From: Acanthopleura granulata | Lineage: Eukaryota > Mollusca > Polyplacophora > Chitonida > Chitonidae | Assembly: GCA_016165875.1 (NCBI GenBank) | Contig: JABBOT010000007.1 | Location: 12,231,227-12,295,226, forward strand | Direction: 5' to 3' | DNA: 64,000 nucleotides | Shown: piece after piece, positions 14,401 to 23,590 of the stretch | Numbering within the stretch: position 1 is the stretch's first letter | How the letters are laid out: every line of letters starts with the position of its first letter | Position numbers and translations under genes: made by a program | Notes under the pieces: model-generated | What the model was told of the DNA's origin: nothing | What the model saw: only the letters and a program-made list of their open reading frames with translations | The model's database searches: none

Positions 14401-17400
14401 TGGGTGAAGGTTTACTAATAATGAGTAACTGACCTGCCATTCAGAATATTTAAATGTGCCTTGGATGTTAGTCAATCAGTGCTCAAATTGTTGTGCAAAA
14501 TTTAACATATATTTTTAACATTTGCTATGGTGTTAATGAATGTGCCCAAGATAAATCAAGCCTTGAGCACAAATCAGAAACCAGACTTTTTAACATTTTG
14601 TTTTACTCAGTGTTCCTGAATGTTGATAACATTTCTCCATTCCTACTGCAAAATATATGCTTTTTTCAGTTGATATACTTGGATTATGTTTTGTTTAAGG
14701 TTAACGAGATATATGCAAATTCCGCTAATATGCATTCAACCTTAAGAGGTTCCTTGTTTCTATTTAATATTGGTACACATGTATTTCTGTGGATGTTTTT
14801 TTATACAGAAAGTGACAGATATAAAACACTTCTCCCTGTCTTACTGGCTTCTGGCTCTCACCATTATGTTCTTCTACAATGGGGTGTTTCCCTTTGTGGC
14901 TGATGCAAGGTGGGTACAGATGGTACAGAGAAGAAGCTTATCGTGGTATATGTGCAGAAATGTAGGCTCCAGCCAGATACAAGAACATACATAATCTACG
15001 TCAGCACAACAGGTTTAGCGTGTCAGTATTTAACTAGGGAATTTCTAAAATTTGTTCTGAACTCCTTCCTTACATGGTAACTTGATGATGTCTGTTACCA
15101 ATCTGTGAAAGTTGGAGAAAGTCCCTCTTGTATTTACTGAATGAATGCCATGATATTTTCAGGAATTACCATTCTGTTACATGTACCACATTTGTAATAA
15201 AATATGGTGAATGGCCAGATATGGATAATGGCCATAATTTTTGCCCCCGAAAGTATATTTTTAGGGGTAAATATTGGTTATGAGATATATACTTTTAGTC
15301 CTGGTACTTACATTTTTGAAGGAGGGTATCATCCTGTCTAAAAACAAACCTCATAACACATTTGTAAATTCAAATCAAACAGTCCCAATTGGGAAAATGA
15401 GTATCTCACTCATGGGCCAAATATAAGTCAAATACAGTATAAAAACAAGAAAATATCAGGAAAAGAACTAATTATTTTGCGTTTACTTTTCAGTAAATTC
15501 ATCCAGGACAAGTACGAGTTTGATAAGAAAACCTCAGCCTACTTAGCCGGAGCTGTGTATGATGCCTCCATGGTTCTCTCCCCTTTCCTGGGATTTGTCA
15601 TTGTGAGTTGTTTCCCTTGATTTGACCTCATTCTTGGGTGTGTTCCTTTTATCTGCTGGAGGGAAAGAGTAACTGTGCTGATTTAGAAATTGTAATGTGT
15701 TTTACAGAGCAGTTGATGTCATGCTGTGTCCACTGGTAGCCACATTGTCTGCCACAAATATCTGATCTATGAAATGAACCCATATACCGTTGTCACAGAA
15801 GTACATTTTGTTAAGTAAAAACCATCCACAGAACGTTTATTAGGGAGAAGACCTTGACACATTTCGTTACATGTGAAACTTGTTGCCTGAAATTGCTAAC
15901 GAGAGTTGGTTATGTTGGCAGGACCGCATTGGTAAGCGTGGAATCCTGGCACTCAGCTGTGCCGTACTGACCATCCCGGTGTTTGGTCTGCTGGCGTTTA
16001 CCACTGTCTACCCTCTGGTATCCACACTCTGGCTGGGAATAACCTACTCATTTGCTGCTGTAAGTAACAAACACCTTTCAAGTACTGGGTATTAGACACA
16101 TCTAACAACTCGTCAGTTACGTCAGTATCCTCTCTGTAATTGGGTTCACAACACAGCACATCATAATATCAGTTACATAATTGTTCTCCCTTTATTAATT
16201 GGGCGAACCAGTCAATACTGTTTTTGATTTTCTTTGTGAAGAATAAATAATTAACCCACAAAGGGCAGCTTCCATTCACAGCATTAATATGTTTATAAAA
16301 CAGGATAATGAGTATAACTCAAAACAGGACAAGGAGTGTAACTCAAAAGTAAAAGCAAGTAAAATCAGTTTCAAGACACCAGTACAAAACTGTCAAAAGT
16401 AAAACTTCATTCCATTCCATTCAGGGGTTTTTTCAAAGCCAATTTCTTTTTAGAAACCCAATTTGAACATATCAGAAAGCTCAATATTTTTTCGTCACCA
16501 ATGCTCCAAAAACTCTTGTTGTGGATTCCACGCTAAGAAGGTTGCTAGAAAACCCCCTGAAACATCATACTGAAAAATTCTCTCCAGCCGTATGTGGGAA
16601 TGTCTGCCAGCATCTTGCGGATGGTTGTGAGTTTCCCCCGGGCTCTGCTCGGTTTCCTCCCACTATAATGCTGGCCACTTTGGTATAAGTGAAATATTCC
16701 TGAGTATGGCGTAAAACACTAATAAAATTAAGAAATAAATCCTATTGAAAGTCAAAGTCCAATACAGATGGCTGTCTGATCTGACTGTAATATTGGTTCG
16801 TCCACCAGGCTAGCATGTGGCCATCCATCCCTCTGGTTGTGACTCAGGCCACCATAGGCACAGCCATGGGTCTCACTACTTCCATACAGATGATTGGAAT
16901 TGGAATTTCCAATGTCGTCGTGGGAGAGATCCTTGGCAAAAATCAGCAGTAAGAAACTTTTTCATATTAATTTGCACTTTTTTTTACCCCTCAGCCAATT
17001 TTGGACAAGGGGTATTGTCGCATGGACATCCATTCTTCTGTCCTTATCCTTGTATCTCTAGAACGGTTGGTCCGACGTTCACCAAACTTACACTACACTT
17101 ACCCGTTGGCAAGAGAAAGTACCCTATTGCTTTTCAGCTACCTTCACCTTTTTCTTTAAGGTCATTGGGAGTTATTTAAATTAAAGTTTATAAAAGCCAT
17201 GTAAACTCTGTATCTATGAACAATTTAGCCCAAATTCACTAAATTTGCACCACACTTACATATTAGCATGAAGAAGAATCTTATTGATTTTCAACGACCT
17301 TGACCTTTTTCTGCAAGGTCATTGGGCTCATTTAAGTTCAGTTTTATGAAAGGCTTTTAAACATGATATCACTAGAATGGTTTAGCCCAAGTTCACCTTA

Positions 17401-19268
17401 CTTACACTTTGGCATGAGGAAGAATCCCGTTGAGTTTCAGTAACCTTGCTCTCTTTCTCTTGAACAGTTTTGTTTCAAGTTCACCCAACTTCTATCACAT
17501 TATTATGCATCTCTTGGAATTTGTATGGGTAAAAACTGACACAATCCTTGTTCTCTGGCAATGGGTGTACTATGTTTCCCTCATCACAAAGGCAGGAATA
17601 AACATTAGACTATACAGCTTGGACCTGAATTCTTTCCTCCTTTGATTTCAAGCATGGTTTATGTTACATATTCAGTGCGCATGCACTTGAAAACTGAACA
17701 TGAGTCACCTGTACTGTGTCATAGTTGGCAGATGTCGTTTATACTCCATGATCTCTTCATTTCTAGTCTGTCTCGAGAAGAGACCCTACCCAGGTGGAAA
17801 TACGTCATGATCTTCATGCTGGCCAACATCCTGGCCTGTGTCACAACCACCATATTCCTCAACATCAACGACAAGAGAAAGGTGAGAACACTGAGATAAG
17901 TGTGGTCATAACTCAGGTGGAAATGCATCTTACATATTCCTCCTCATCATGAGAAAGGCTAGAACACTGAGATAAGTGTGGTCATAACTCAGGTGGAAAT
18001 ACATCTTACATGTTCCTCCTCATCATGAGAAAGGCTAGAACACTGAGATAAGTGTGGTCATAACTCAGGTGGAAATGCATCTTACATGTTCCTCCTCATC
18101 ATGAGAAAGGCTAGAACACTGAGATAAGTGTGGTCATAACTCAGGTGGAAATGCATCTTACATGTTCCTCCTCATCATGAGAAAGGCTAGAACACTGAGA
18201 TAAGTGTGGTCATAACTCAGGTGGAAATGCATCTTACATGTTCCTCCTCATCATGAGAAAGGCTAGAACACTGAGATAAGTGTGGTCATAACTCAGGTGG
18301 AAATGCATCTTACATGTTCCTCCTCATCATGAGAAAGGTGAGAACATTCGAGATGATTGTCGTCATAACTCAGGTGAGGATTCATCTTTCATATTCCTCC
18401 TTCTCATGAGAAAGCTGAGAACGTTGAGATAAGTGTGGTCATAACACAGGTGAAAATTGGTCATCATTCATTCATATTCCTCCAGAATAGAAAGGTGAGA
18501 TAAATGTTTATATAATTATGATCAGATTTGGTGTAATAAAATTTCTGCTTCTGGTATGATATTAAACAAATCCATGTACAGGTACATGTAGCTTACCGTT
18601 TCTGTATGTCCGACTTCACGTGGGTCATATCATGATATCCAGATTTTGTCTGTTCTGAGCTTAACAACTGCAATGGTTTTGCTGCAGTTTTTATAAGTTT
18701 TCCTGTATGCATAGATGTGCAGGTGATGATGTGGCATACCTATCCAAAGTTGCCATGGTATCGAGATTCCCATGTCCACTACATGGATAATAACTGGTCA
18801 TAGGTGGCAAGGTCTGCCAGCAACCTTTGGATGGTCGAGGATTTACCCTGGGGCCTGCCTGGTTTCCTCCCGCCATAACGCTGGCCGCAGTCATATAAGT
18901 GAAATATTGGGCATACGGCGTAAAACACCAATTAAATAAATAAATAAAGTTTCGATAAGCATGTATTTGTTTAGCTGTACGGTGCACTTGAATACTTGTT
19001 CGACAACTCAGGTAGAATATTTGGAGTCAGTTTGCTGTAACTGTGGTACCAAAGAAATCAATCCGGTTTTTGTTGCCAGGGAGGGGTTTTGAACCAGAGC
19101 AGGAGCCAGAAGAAGCAGGTTGAGGAGAAGAAGGGATTGTTAGCAAGTGAAGCCTCGGTAACAGTCAACTTCACCGATGACGACCTGAGCGAGAGAGATC
19201 CACTGGTGGGCTATTCCCCACCTGATAATTACGGATCAAAGGAGAGGACAGGATCTGCCCTGAGCTGA
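2470..19268 (+). CDS. MFSD1: MFSD1, lysosomal major-facilitator transporter (13 exons)
   Basis: MFSD1 is a 12-helix transporter of the lysosomal membrane. In mammals it works with the accessory protein GLMP and exports dipeptides from the lysosome. The spliced product here is 501 residues (human is 465), and all thirteen exons join in phase. Visible features: helix 1 with GSYFCFD; a luminal loop with three N-glycosylation sequons (N45, N48, N53) and four cysteines; the helix 2/3 MFS motif-A loop GFLIDKLGNR; its counterpart GFVIDRIGKR after helix 8; and the VFPF segment in helix 7. The cytosolic C-terminus carries an acidic dileucine signal, E455-K-K-G-L-L460. In mammals the lysosomal dileucine is N-terminal; the N-terminus modelled here is too short to hold one. 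Exons 2-13 are secure; exon 1 is only a candidate. A minisatellite resembling the end of exon 12 follows that exon. Confidence 0.93.
2495..3603 (+). other. MFSD1 intron 1 with a foldback element
   Basis: If exon 1 is right, this is intron 1. Its only structured content is the long inverted repeat at 3003-3448. The acceptor follows a T-rich tract. Confidence 0.4.
3003..3448. mobile_element. Foldback (long inverted repeat) element
   Basis: About 85 bp at 3003-3090 is the near-perfect reverse complement of 3365-3448. Shared words include AATTGGCATT, GCAAGACATAAGT and CTAACGCAAAA. The loop is about 270 bp with no ORF. This is the architecture of a foldback or MITE-type non-autonomous DNA transposon. 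It ends about 155 bp before MFSD1 exon 2. Confidence 0.6.
3604..3704 (+). CDS. MFSD1: MFSD1 exon 2 (helix 1)
   Basis: Phase 1 in, phase 0 out; AG acceptor, GTGAGA donor. Encodes residues 9-42: the first transmembrane helix with the segment LTFGSYFCFDMPSVLQ, which aligns with the GFGSYFCYDNPAALQ region of vertebrate MFSD1. Confidence 0.9.
4920..5010 (+). repeat. SINE-B fragment
   Basis: A short piece contains the GTGTCTTCAGCATG...GTGAGGCAGCACTA block typical of SINE-B bodies (compare 30,690-30,860 and 58,148-58,480). Head and tail are missing. Confidence 0.4.
5476..5588 (+). CDS. MFSD1: MFSD1 exon 3 (luminal loop, helix 2 start)
   Basis: Phase 0 in, phase 2 out; GTAAGT donor. Encodes residues 43-80. 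The loop has sequons NCT, NST and NST and a CTCEDC cysteine cluster, followed by YNLLYAIYAW at the start of helix 2. Heavy glycosylation of the first luminal loop suits a lysosomal membrane protein. Confidence 0.93.
5886..6131 (-). repeat. SINE-A copy, diverged
   Basis: Read on the minus strand this has a degraded tRNA-like head near 6131, a central block with GTACGTGGGAAA, and the tail ending in TTGAGTACAGCATAAAG. It is clearly older than the copies at 24 kb and 30 kb. Confidence 0.65.
6644..6699 (+). CDS. MFSD1: MFSD1 exon 4 (helix 2, motif A)
   Basis: Phase 2 in, phase 1 out; GTGAGC donor. Encodes residues 80-98 with GFLIDKLGNR, the MFS motif-A loop between helices 2 and 3. Vertebrate MFSD1 has GFLIDRVFGIR here. 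Confidence 0.95.
6749..6870 (-). repeat. SINE-A 3' part
   Basis: A tail-first TTTATTTATT run followed by the SINE-A 3' region lies 50 bp after the exon 4 donor. The tRNA head is missing, as in many 5'-truncated insertions. Confidence 0.6.
7290..7640 (-). repeat. SINE-B copy with internal TA microsatellite
   Basis: On the minus strand a tRNA-like head (TGGCTTGGTGGTTAGAGC as box A, GGGAACAATCC as degenerate box B) is followed by the SINE-B body and a 3' end containing GTTGAGTACAACATTAAAC. A (TA)n tract interrupts it at about 7361-7384. Confidence 0.65.
7693..7836 (+). CDS. MFSD1: MFSD1 exon 5 (helices 3-4)
   Basis: Phase 1 in, phase 1 out; CCCAG acceptor, GTAAGT donor. Encodes residues 99-146: helix 3 (VGVFLFSFLCVLGSCMFALG), then helix 4 ending AGRLLFGSGNGSLT, aligning with the GRFVFGIGGESLA segment of vertebrate MFSD1. 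Confidence 0.95.
8440..8598 (+). CDS. MFSD1: MFSD1 exon 6 (helices 5-6)
   Basis: Phase 1 in, phase 1 out; TTTCTAG acceptor, GTATTT donor. Encodes residues 147-199. VQNRITAFWFKNKEL matches the vertebrate VAQNTYAVSWFKGKEL block, followed by helix 5 (FGFTLAFSRLGSVLNF). Confidence 0.95.
8655..8990 (-). repeat. SINE-C copy (third tRNA-like family)
   Basis: On the minus strand the head contains box-B-like GGGTTCAAACCC. The body contains GATGGAAGACAAATTGTGG and ACATGTAATGTACAGATAT, and it ends in a TATTTATT tail. A second copy lies at 43,893-44,180. The body differs from SINE-A and SINE-B. Confidence 0.55.
8991..11761. other. MFSD1 intron 6, mostly unassigned
   Basis: Besides one decayed SINE-A fragment (10,378-10,512) no repeat or coding segment was recognised. 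Short open frames in both strands lack family resemblance. Confidence 0.5.
10378..10512 (-). repeat. SINE-A 5' part, decayed
   Basis: Contains the head-proximal words GAGCTGGACTTGAACTCACA (tRNA box B region) and CCATCCGGAGGTT in the SINE-A order. The tail is missing. Confidence 0.55.
11762..11877 (+). CDS. MFSD1: MFSD1 exon 7 (helix 6, central loop)
   Basis: Phase 1 in, phase 0 out. Encodes residues 200-238: helix 6 (GFISAIVVSIMDAVG) and the charged central loop. The donor was placed at GTGAGT (11,878); GTGGTG three bases earlier is also in phase but weaker. Confidence 0.9.
12040..12470. repeat. Degenerate tandem repeat (CCAGTAGTCTG-like)
   Basis: Diverged units built on GCCAGTAGTCTG run through the interval. 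One stretch of about 55 bp around GTGTGTCAGCATTCTACC is directly duplicated. The array is old and irregular. Confidence 0.5.
13590..13735 (-). repeat. Dispersed repeat fragment
   Basis: The reverse complement matches 1384-1512, sharing ATGTTCATTGAG and CACCCTACCATGTGA. Class unknown. Confidence 0.5.
14809..14909 (+). CDS. MFSD1: MFSD1 exon 8 (helix 7)
   Basis: Phase 0 in, phase 2 out; donor GTGGGT. Encodes residues 239-272 (KVTDIKHFSLSYWLLAL, then FFYNGVFPFVAD). The vertebrate counterpart reads LTDVKDFSLPLWL and VAVFPF. Confidence 0.95.
15494..15602 (+). CDS. MFSD1: MFSD1 exon 9 (helix 8)
   Basis: Phase 2 in, phase 0 out; TTTTCAG acceptor, GTGAGT donor. Encodes residues 272-308: FIQDKYEFDKKTSAYLAG and helix 8 with AVYDASMVLSPFLGFVI. 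Confidence 0.95.
15922..16059 (+). CDS. MFSD1: MFSD1 exon 10 (second motif A, helices 9-10)
   Basis: Phase 0 in and out; GTAAGT donor. Encodes residues 309-354. It opens with DRIGKRG, completing the second MFS motif-A loop, then helix 9 and helix 10 (LWLGITYSFAA). Confidence 0.95.
16583..16742 (+). repeat. SINE-A 3' part
   Basis: Plus-oriented, 5'-truncated copy with GGCTCTGCTCGGTTTCCTCC, ATAAGTGAAATATTCCTGAG, GGCGTAAAACACTAAT and an AAATAAAT tail. It ends about 65 bp before MFSD1 exon 11. Confidence 0.75.
16809..16948 (+). CDS. MFSD1: MFSD1 exon 11 (helices 10-11)
   Basis: Phase 0 in, phase 2 out; GTAAGA donor. Encodes residues 355-401: ASMWPSIPLVV (vertebrate ALWPMVAFVV), then GTAMGLTTSIQMIGIGIS (vertebrate GTAYGFMQSIQNLGLAI). 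Confidence 0.95.
17035..17460 (+). repeat. Tandem-repeat-containing element, ~155-bp units
   Basis: Nearly three units share the order ACCTTGACCTTTTTCT, AAGGTCATTGGG, TTATGAAAGGC, TTTAGCCCAA and CACACTTACA. A relative lies at 51,105-51,440 in LSM4 intron 2. Such arrays are a hallmark of bivalve tandem-repeat MITE/Helitron-like elements; assignment to that group is inference. Confidence 0.55.
17767..17881 (+). CDS. MFSD1: MFSD1 exon 12 (helix 12)
   Basis: Phase 2 in, phase 0 out; GTGAGA donor. Encodes residues 401-439: LSREETLPRWKYVMIFML and the last helix ending NINDKRK. The sequence after the donor is an array resembling this exon. Confidence 0.95.
17882..18500 (+). repeat. 76-bp minisatellite resembling exon 12 plus its donor
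   Basis: About eight units of 76 bp begin at the exon 12 donor. Each contains CTCAGGTGGAAAT, then ATTCCTCCTCATCATGAGAA, then an AAAGG..AGAAC junction and CACTGAGATAAGTG. The exon 12 end has, in the same order, CCAGGTGGAAAT, ATTCCTCAACATCA, GAGAAAGGTGAGAACACTGAG, so the unit looks like a copy of exon 12 with its middle deleted plus 20-30 bp of intron. In the homogeneous central units the donor reads GGCTAG rather than GGTGAG; GGTGAG survives in the diverged copies near 18,337 and 18,492. The last two units are diverged. Confidence 0.85.
18800..18949 (+). repeat. SINE-A 3' part
   Basis: Plus-oriented copy with AAGGTCTGCCAGCAACC, TTTCCTCCCGCCATAACGCT, ATACGGCGTAAAACACCAAT and an AAATAAATAAAT tail. 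It lies 130 bp before the last MFSD1 exon. Confidence 0.8.
19080..19268 (+). CDS. MFSD1: MFSD1 exon 13 (cytosolic C-terminus, stop)
   Basis: Phase 0 in; GCCAG acceptor; TGA at 19,266-19,268. Encodes residues 440-501. It opens GGVLNQSRSQKKQ, aligning with GGNLNYSARQRE of the vertebrate C-terminus. It contains the E-K-K-G-L-L dileucine signal and an acidic stretch FTDDDLSERDPL. Confidence 0.93.
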   Translation, partial: GGVLNQSRSQKKQVEEKKGLLASEASVTVNFTDDDLSERDPLVGYSPPDNYGSKERTGSALS

Positions 19269-19317
19269 TGAAGACAACAACACATTTTTAGATATTACAA
19301 AAGGCCATTATTAAAAA

Positions 19318-19530
19318 ACTGTTTGTTGGGCATAACCTGACGATATGACAAAAAGTATGGTCGTTTGGTCGGTAATGATTTTCTTTTATTCTGGCTTTTG
19401 AAAGATAGGCTTTTTTAAGAAATTAACTTATAAACATTTAAATTTCTAAACTTTTAGCAAAACACCAATAAAGTCCTTTCAGAAGGGCCCTTTTCTGGAG
19501 TTTCCTTCGAGTTATGCCCAACAAATATAT
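19318..19530. mobile_element. Small inverted-repeat element in the MFSD1 3' UTR
   Basis: TTTGTTGGGCATAAC at about 19,322 is repeated in inverse (GTTATGCCCAACAAA) at about 19,511, enclosing some 175 bp that includes the likely poly-A signal. The right arm and its flank recur at 44,695-44,740 and, diverged, at 52,355-52,430. This fits a MITE; the boundaries are not certain. Confidence 0.5.
19467..19472 (+). terminator. Likely MFSD1 poly-A signal AATAAA
   Basis: First canonical AATAAA after the stop codon, about 200 bp downstream, followed by T-rich sequence. It lies inside the inverted-repeat element at 19,318-19,530. Confidence 0.55.
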
Positions 19531-20512
19531 TTCAGTAGATGGACTTTTATGTCATGGACTGTTTGCTGTAAGGCATTTCTGGTCACAGCCTGGTTCTTTG
19601 AAATGTTGGGCAAAGAATCCTTCAAATTGTCTGTACACAGTTTGGCACAAACACGTCCCCCAACATTTGGCATGTTAAGAGCAAAATTTAAGCACTTACT
19701 GCAAAAGTGTATATGTAAAGCAGATAACAGACAAAATAGTGCCTTCAGACTTCAGCTTTTCCCAGAATGCACCAGCTTAAATAAGCAGTGATGTAATTAT
19801 GGGTTAGGGCTATCAGGTGATCCCATGGCAATTGTGCTTTTGTCTCCCCTACTTAACAGTATTAATTGTAACTTCTGAAGTCCAGAGATGGAAATACACA
19901 CCTGTGTTTGGACACATGTATATACAGGTATGTAACTACATCAAGTTTGTACTCACCGCAGTCCTTTGCATCAAATTCATTGATCGCCTATGTTTATACC
20001 ATGTAGCTGTACCCTGTCCTATAGATTACAAAAAGTAAAGGTTGAAACGCCAGTCTGCCTACCCCCAATCCAACCAAGCCATATGGACTCGAAATAAAGC
20101 TTTCTACAGCCAATTCTGACACATATCACCCCTAATCAATGCAATCCAGCATTTTCTGTCACGCATACACACAGTACACCCTTATTTCTCCCATGAATGA
20201 CAGATTTCAGCCTAAAACTGAGATTAGACCAGTTGACTTGTAAATGAGAGCAATCAGTATCCCATAATGCTACTTGGTTGGGAGCCATATACATGACCTC
20301 AGGCAAGTAGGTCAATCAACGCCATACACGGAATGTGACCTTTTTATTCAGAGGTTACCATCTCCAAATACGGCAGATTGATGTTGTATTATGGGATACT
20401 AATCTGTCTTTTTGTACTTATAAACTACAAGTTACATCTATATGTGATATAAATTTTTCTCAGTTTTTATGTACAGATTGTATGTGTTTTTACTTATACT
20501 CCTGCTTTCCCT

Positions 20513-20612
20513 GTAATGTACAACTCACATGTATTAATGTACACATCACAGTTATTAATGTACACTTCACATGTAGTAATGTACATATCACATGTATTGA
20601 TGTACACATGTT
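20513..20612 (+). repeat. ~21-bp tandem repeat (TTAATGTACACATCACATGTA type)
   Basis: About five units of ATTAATGTACACATCACATG with single-base variants. Confidence 0.6.
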
Positions 20613-21061
20613 GAGAAATGGACGAGCAGGCACAGCATGTCACTTACCTGTCCACACAGAAAATATTACATGTACCTCTCAGTGAGAACTAAAGTCTTGC
20701 ATGTGGTTCCAAGTGATTTAAAAATGATAACTTGGTACAGTCCTACTTTTCACGGTGTAAATTACAGGCTCCCTAGGCTGTCCCAGATTTTATTCTTTGT
20801 GACTACATACAGCGGGATATTTTTTAGGTCTGTGAATTTTATTTAGTCATGGTTTTTCAAGTAAATATAAAAAATTTTTCTTATTCTTATAAATTTGCTG
20901 AAGAATGATGACAATCAGGAAGATAACACATTTACCAACCTGTCTCAGTGTACATAACATCTGATGCAGGTAGACTTTGTTACACCTTTCAGTATTAGCA
21001 TTAAAAACCATGAAAAGTTTGACATTTACCAAAAATTTGCTTATTTTACGAAAAAGGATGC

Positions 21062-21271
21062 TGTAAATCTTCAACCTTTTCAGTCACTAAAGCAGTTTTT
21101 AAAGGATGCTGTACGCATACAGTTATTATGAAAATGAAGTCAAAAATGATTTGTCGTCACATGTATAAACTTCATATAGCCGTAAGAATTATTTCTCTAG
21201 ACCCTACAGTTCAAGAAAATCTTGAAATATTGCTTTCGGCAATGATTGAAAAGGTCGAAGAATCTGGGTAC
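21062..21271 (+). mobile_element. MITE, family M1
   Basis: About 210 bp. The left end TAAATCTTCAACCTTTTCAG is matched in inverse by TGAAAAGGTCGAAGAATCTG at the right end. Relatives lie at 53,723-53,935, 54,974-55,168, 61,216 (left half only) and 61,972-62,176. No coding capacity. Confidence 0.65.
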
Positions 21272-22287
21272 AGTGTGTGTTCAAAGGAGAAGCAACTATA
21301 TTTGAACAAAATACGTTTTGCAGACAATCAACATCAGATAGTTAGTAGCATGTGAGCCCGGGCTTTGTGAGTTCATCAGTACATGTATCTTTAAAGGCTT
21401 AGCCAGGAATGATACCCTGCCGGAGGATAGCACTGGAAGGCAGGAATATTTTCAGAACCTAGCGATGAGCATGGTATGGTCAGTATGGTATGGCAAGTGG
21501 CCAATTATTTTAGAGGCAAATATAGGTCATAAAATAATGATTTAATATTTTAGAGTTGAAACTTCATTTTTTGCGGTACATCATCGCCCTAAATGTACAT
21601 TCCACAAATGCCGTTCTGAGATCAATAACATTCTGAGATTCTTAGTCATGGGTAAAATTTTAAAAATTTTAATTTTAAATTTTAAATTTTAAAATTTTAA
21701 ATCAGTTACTCACTTCATTACGTATTCAACAGTGTATGTACATGCATGTGTTTATGGATATACTGTAAGATGTGTGTATAAAATTACACGAAAATTTCAT
21801 TCCCGTACACTGTAAGTACATGTACATAATCTGTGTGATGCCTGTGATTATGTTAATATCAAAAATCCCTTTTCCAATTAATATGGCTGTATCTATGACC
21901 ATTGATAGGAAATATACCCTATGGAATGGGAGATTCTAGTCTTTAAAAGAGCAGTATTGACACCAAGCCATCCCTCCTCTGTCATGATCTGTATATACTG
22001 AGTACTTAACATGTATTATATTTCAAATCCTGTACAGTACTCAAAAGTGAATGTAATGAGTGGGGGGGGGGGGTGAAGGGGGCATGCCTGATGTTGGAAC
22101 AGTCATTCTGATTCAGAAAATTAAGAGGTAACGTACATTGTTTTAATTTCATATGGGAACACTACTGCTTTTTCTGATATTTTCTATTACAAGAACATAC
22201 ATGTGTATTAATTATTGTCCCCATTGTCCACTTCTTTCATACAAACTGTATGAAATAATGTTAAGAATTACACGTATATATATTTAT

Positions 22288-22635
22288 GTATTTATGTATG
22301 CTTGGGGTTTTACATTGTGTTTAAGAATTTTTCAGTCATATGACGAGGAGGAGACATAACCCTTAGAACGTATAAATACTGTGTCTTGTGTGGTTGGGTG
22401 ATTCCATGCCGCCGCCACTGGAACATCATGCCGAAGACACCTGACATGACAAACCACCCAGTCACATTATACGCACACTGGGCTGACCACAGTCCTATTT
22501 CCTTCCTCTAACCTGAGCGCCAAGCCAGGCAGCAACAAGTACCATTTTTAAAGTCTTTGATATGACCCGACCTAGGATTGATCCCACATCTCCCGATCTC
22601 CCTCCAACCATTAGCCCACCATGTGGCGGCCTCCA
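22288..22635 (-). repeat. SINE-B copy
   Basis: On the minus strand the head contains box-B-like GGGATCAATCC, the body contains GTGTCTTCGGCATGATG, and the 3' end is CTGAAAAATTCTTAAAC with a TA-rich tail. Confidence 0.65.
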
Positions 22636-23307
22636 TGTGCGTGTATGTCAGTAGTGCATATACATGCCCCTTTATGCAAAAGTTAAGATATCTTCATGTC
22701 AGGACATTTGTTTCTCTTAGGTTAAACAGATTTGTTCCAAGTTGTAATATTCATTGAAGGTACATAACAAATTGATATTCTGTAATACTGTTAACACTTT
22801 TAAAATACTGGTATATAAATAATGTAATGAAGCTACTGGCCGCATACAGTGCTAGTCTGCTCTGTAGACCTATTTTTAGAATATAATTGTAATGAGAAGA
22901 GAAAATAAATTACATGTATGTACATGTGGCACTGCGCCTGACATTTGTTTTTCTTTTACGCATTTTCCTGAAGTCCATTATTCTTTAAATGTAAGGAGAG
23001 AACAAATTTGAAGCCTAGATTTTACTTCCACTAGTCATTGGTGTAGGCCTGTTGACTGGCTTGGTCTTGTGTGTATAAATTTCACCACCTTTTTTAATCT
23101 CTTTATTTCTTTGGGATGTAAAACCGTATGCAAGAATTTTTCACTTATACTGGAAGCTTGTCAGGTTTAAGGATGAGGGAAACAAAGCTGAGTGAAAGAC
23201 ACAGGCTGGGCAGAGGAAATGTGCCTTGGCATAGAAAACTGGGCTGGGTGTAGCTAATCTGGCTTGGAGGAGGAAACCAGGCTTGATGGAGGAGCTGGGT
23301 CGAGTGA

Positions 23308-23590
23308 GTGAATACTTGGGGTTTAACGTCTTACTCAACAATGTTTCAGTGAAATGACGACGAGAAGTGCTTCTGGTGTGTGCCTGTAGTGCATCTTCTT
23401 GTGATGGGGTGTGTTCAGGTCGTCAAGGGGCTGCCGCCAACTTGAACATCATGCCAAAGACACCAGACATGACACCCCACCCAGGCACATTACAATGACA
23501 CCAGGGCGACCAGTCCCATTTCCTTGCTCTAACGTATCAATACTGAGCATCAAGCGAGGCAGCACCAAGTACCATTTTAAAGTCTCATTT
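23308..23590 (-). repeat. SINE-B copy, 5' part lost
   Basis: Carries the SINE-B body (TTGGCATGATGTTCAAG, ACTGGTCGCCCTGGTGTC on the minus strand) and tail; the tRNA-like head is not recognisable. Confidence 0.6.

Larger units (their letters stand above)
11878..14808. other. MFSD1 intron 7
   Basis: Contains a degenerate CCAGT-rich tandem region (12,040-12,470) and a repeat fragment at 13,590-13,735 related to 1384-1512. No further genes were recognised. An open frame near the 3' end overlaps exon 8 in the wrong phase. Confidence 0.5.
19531..22287. other. Intergenic between MFSD1 and OGFOD1, first part
   Basis: Contains a short tandem repeat (20,513-20,612), a MITE (21,062-21,271), an AT-only palindromic stretch near 21,655-21,702 and a G-run near 22,061. 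Open frames up to 116 codons (20,335-20,685) show no recognisable domain and run through repeats. Confidence 0.5.

Noticed and set aside
14493..14903. 136-codon plus-strand open frame
   Set aside because: It runs into MFSD1 exon 8 in the wrong frame; the exon frame is fixed by homology and phase.
20335..20685. 116-codon open frame in the MFSD1-OGFOD1 interval
   Set aside because: It runs through a 21-bp tandem repeat and has no recognisable protein signature.
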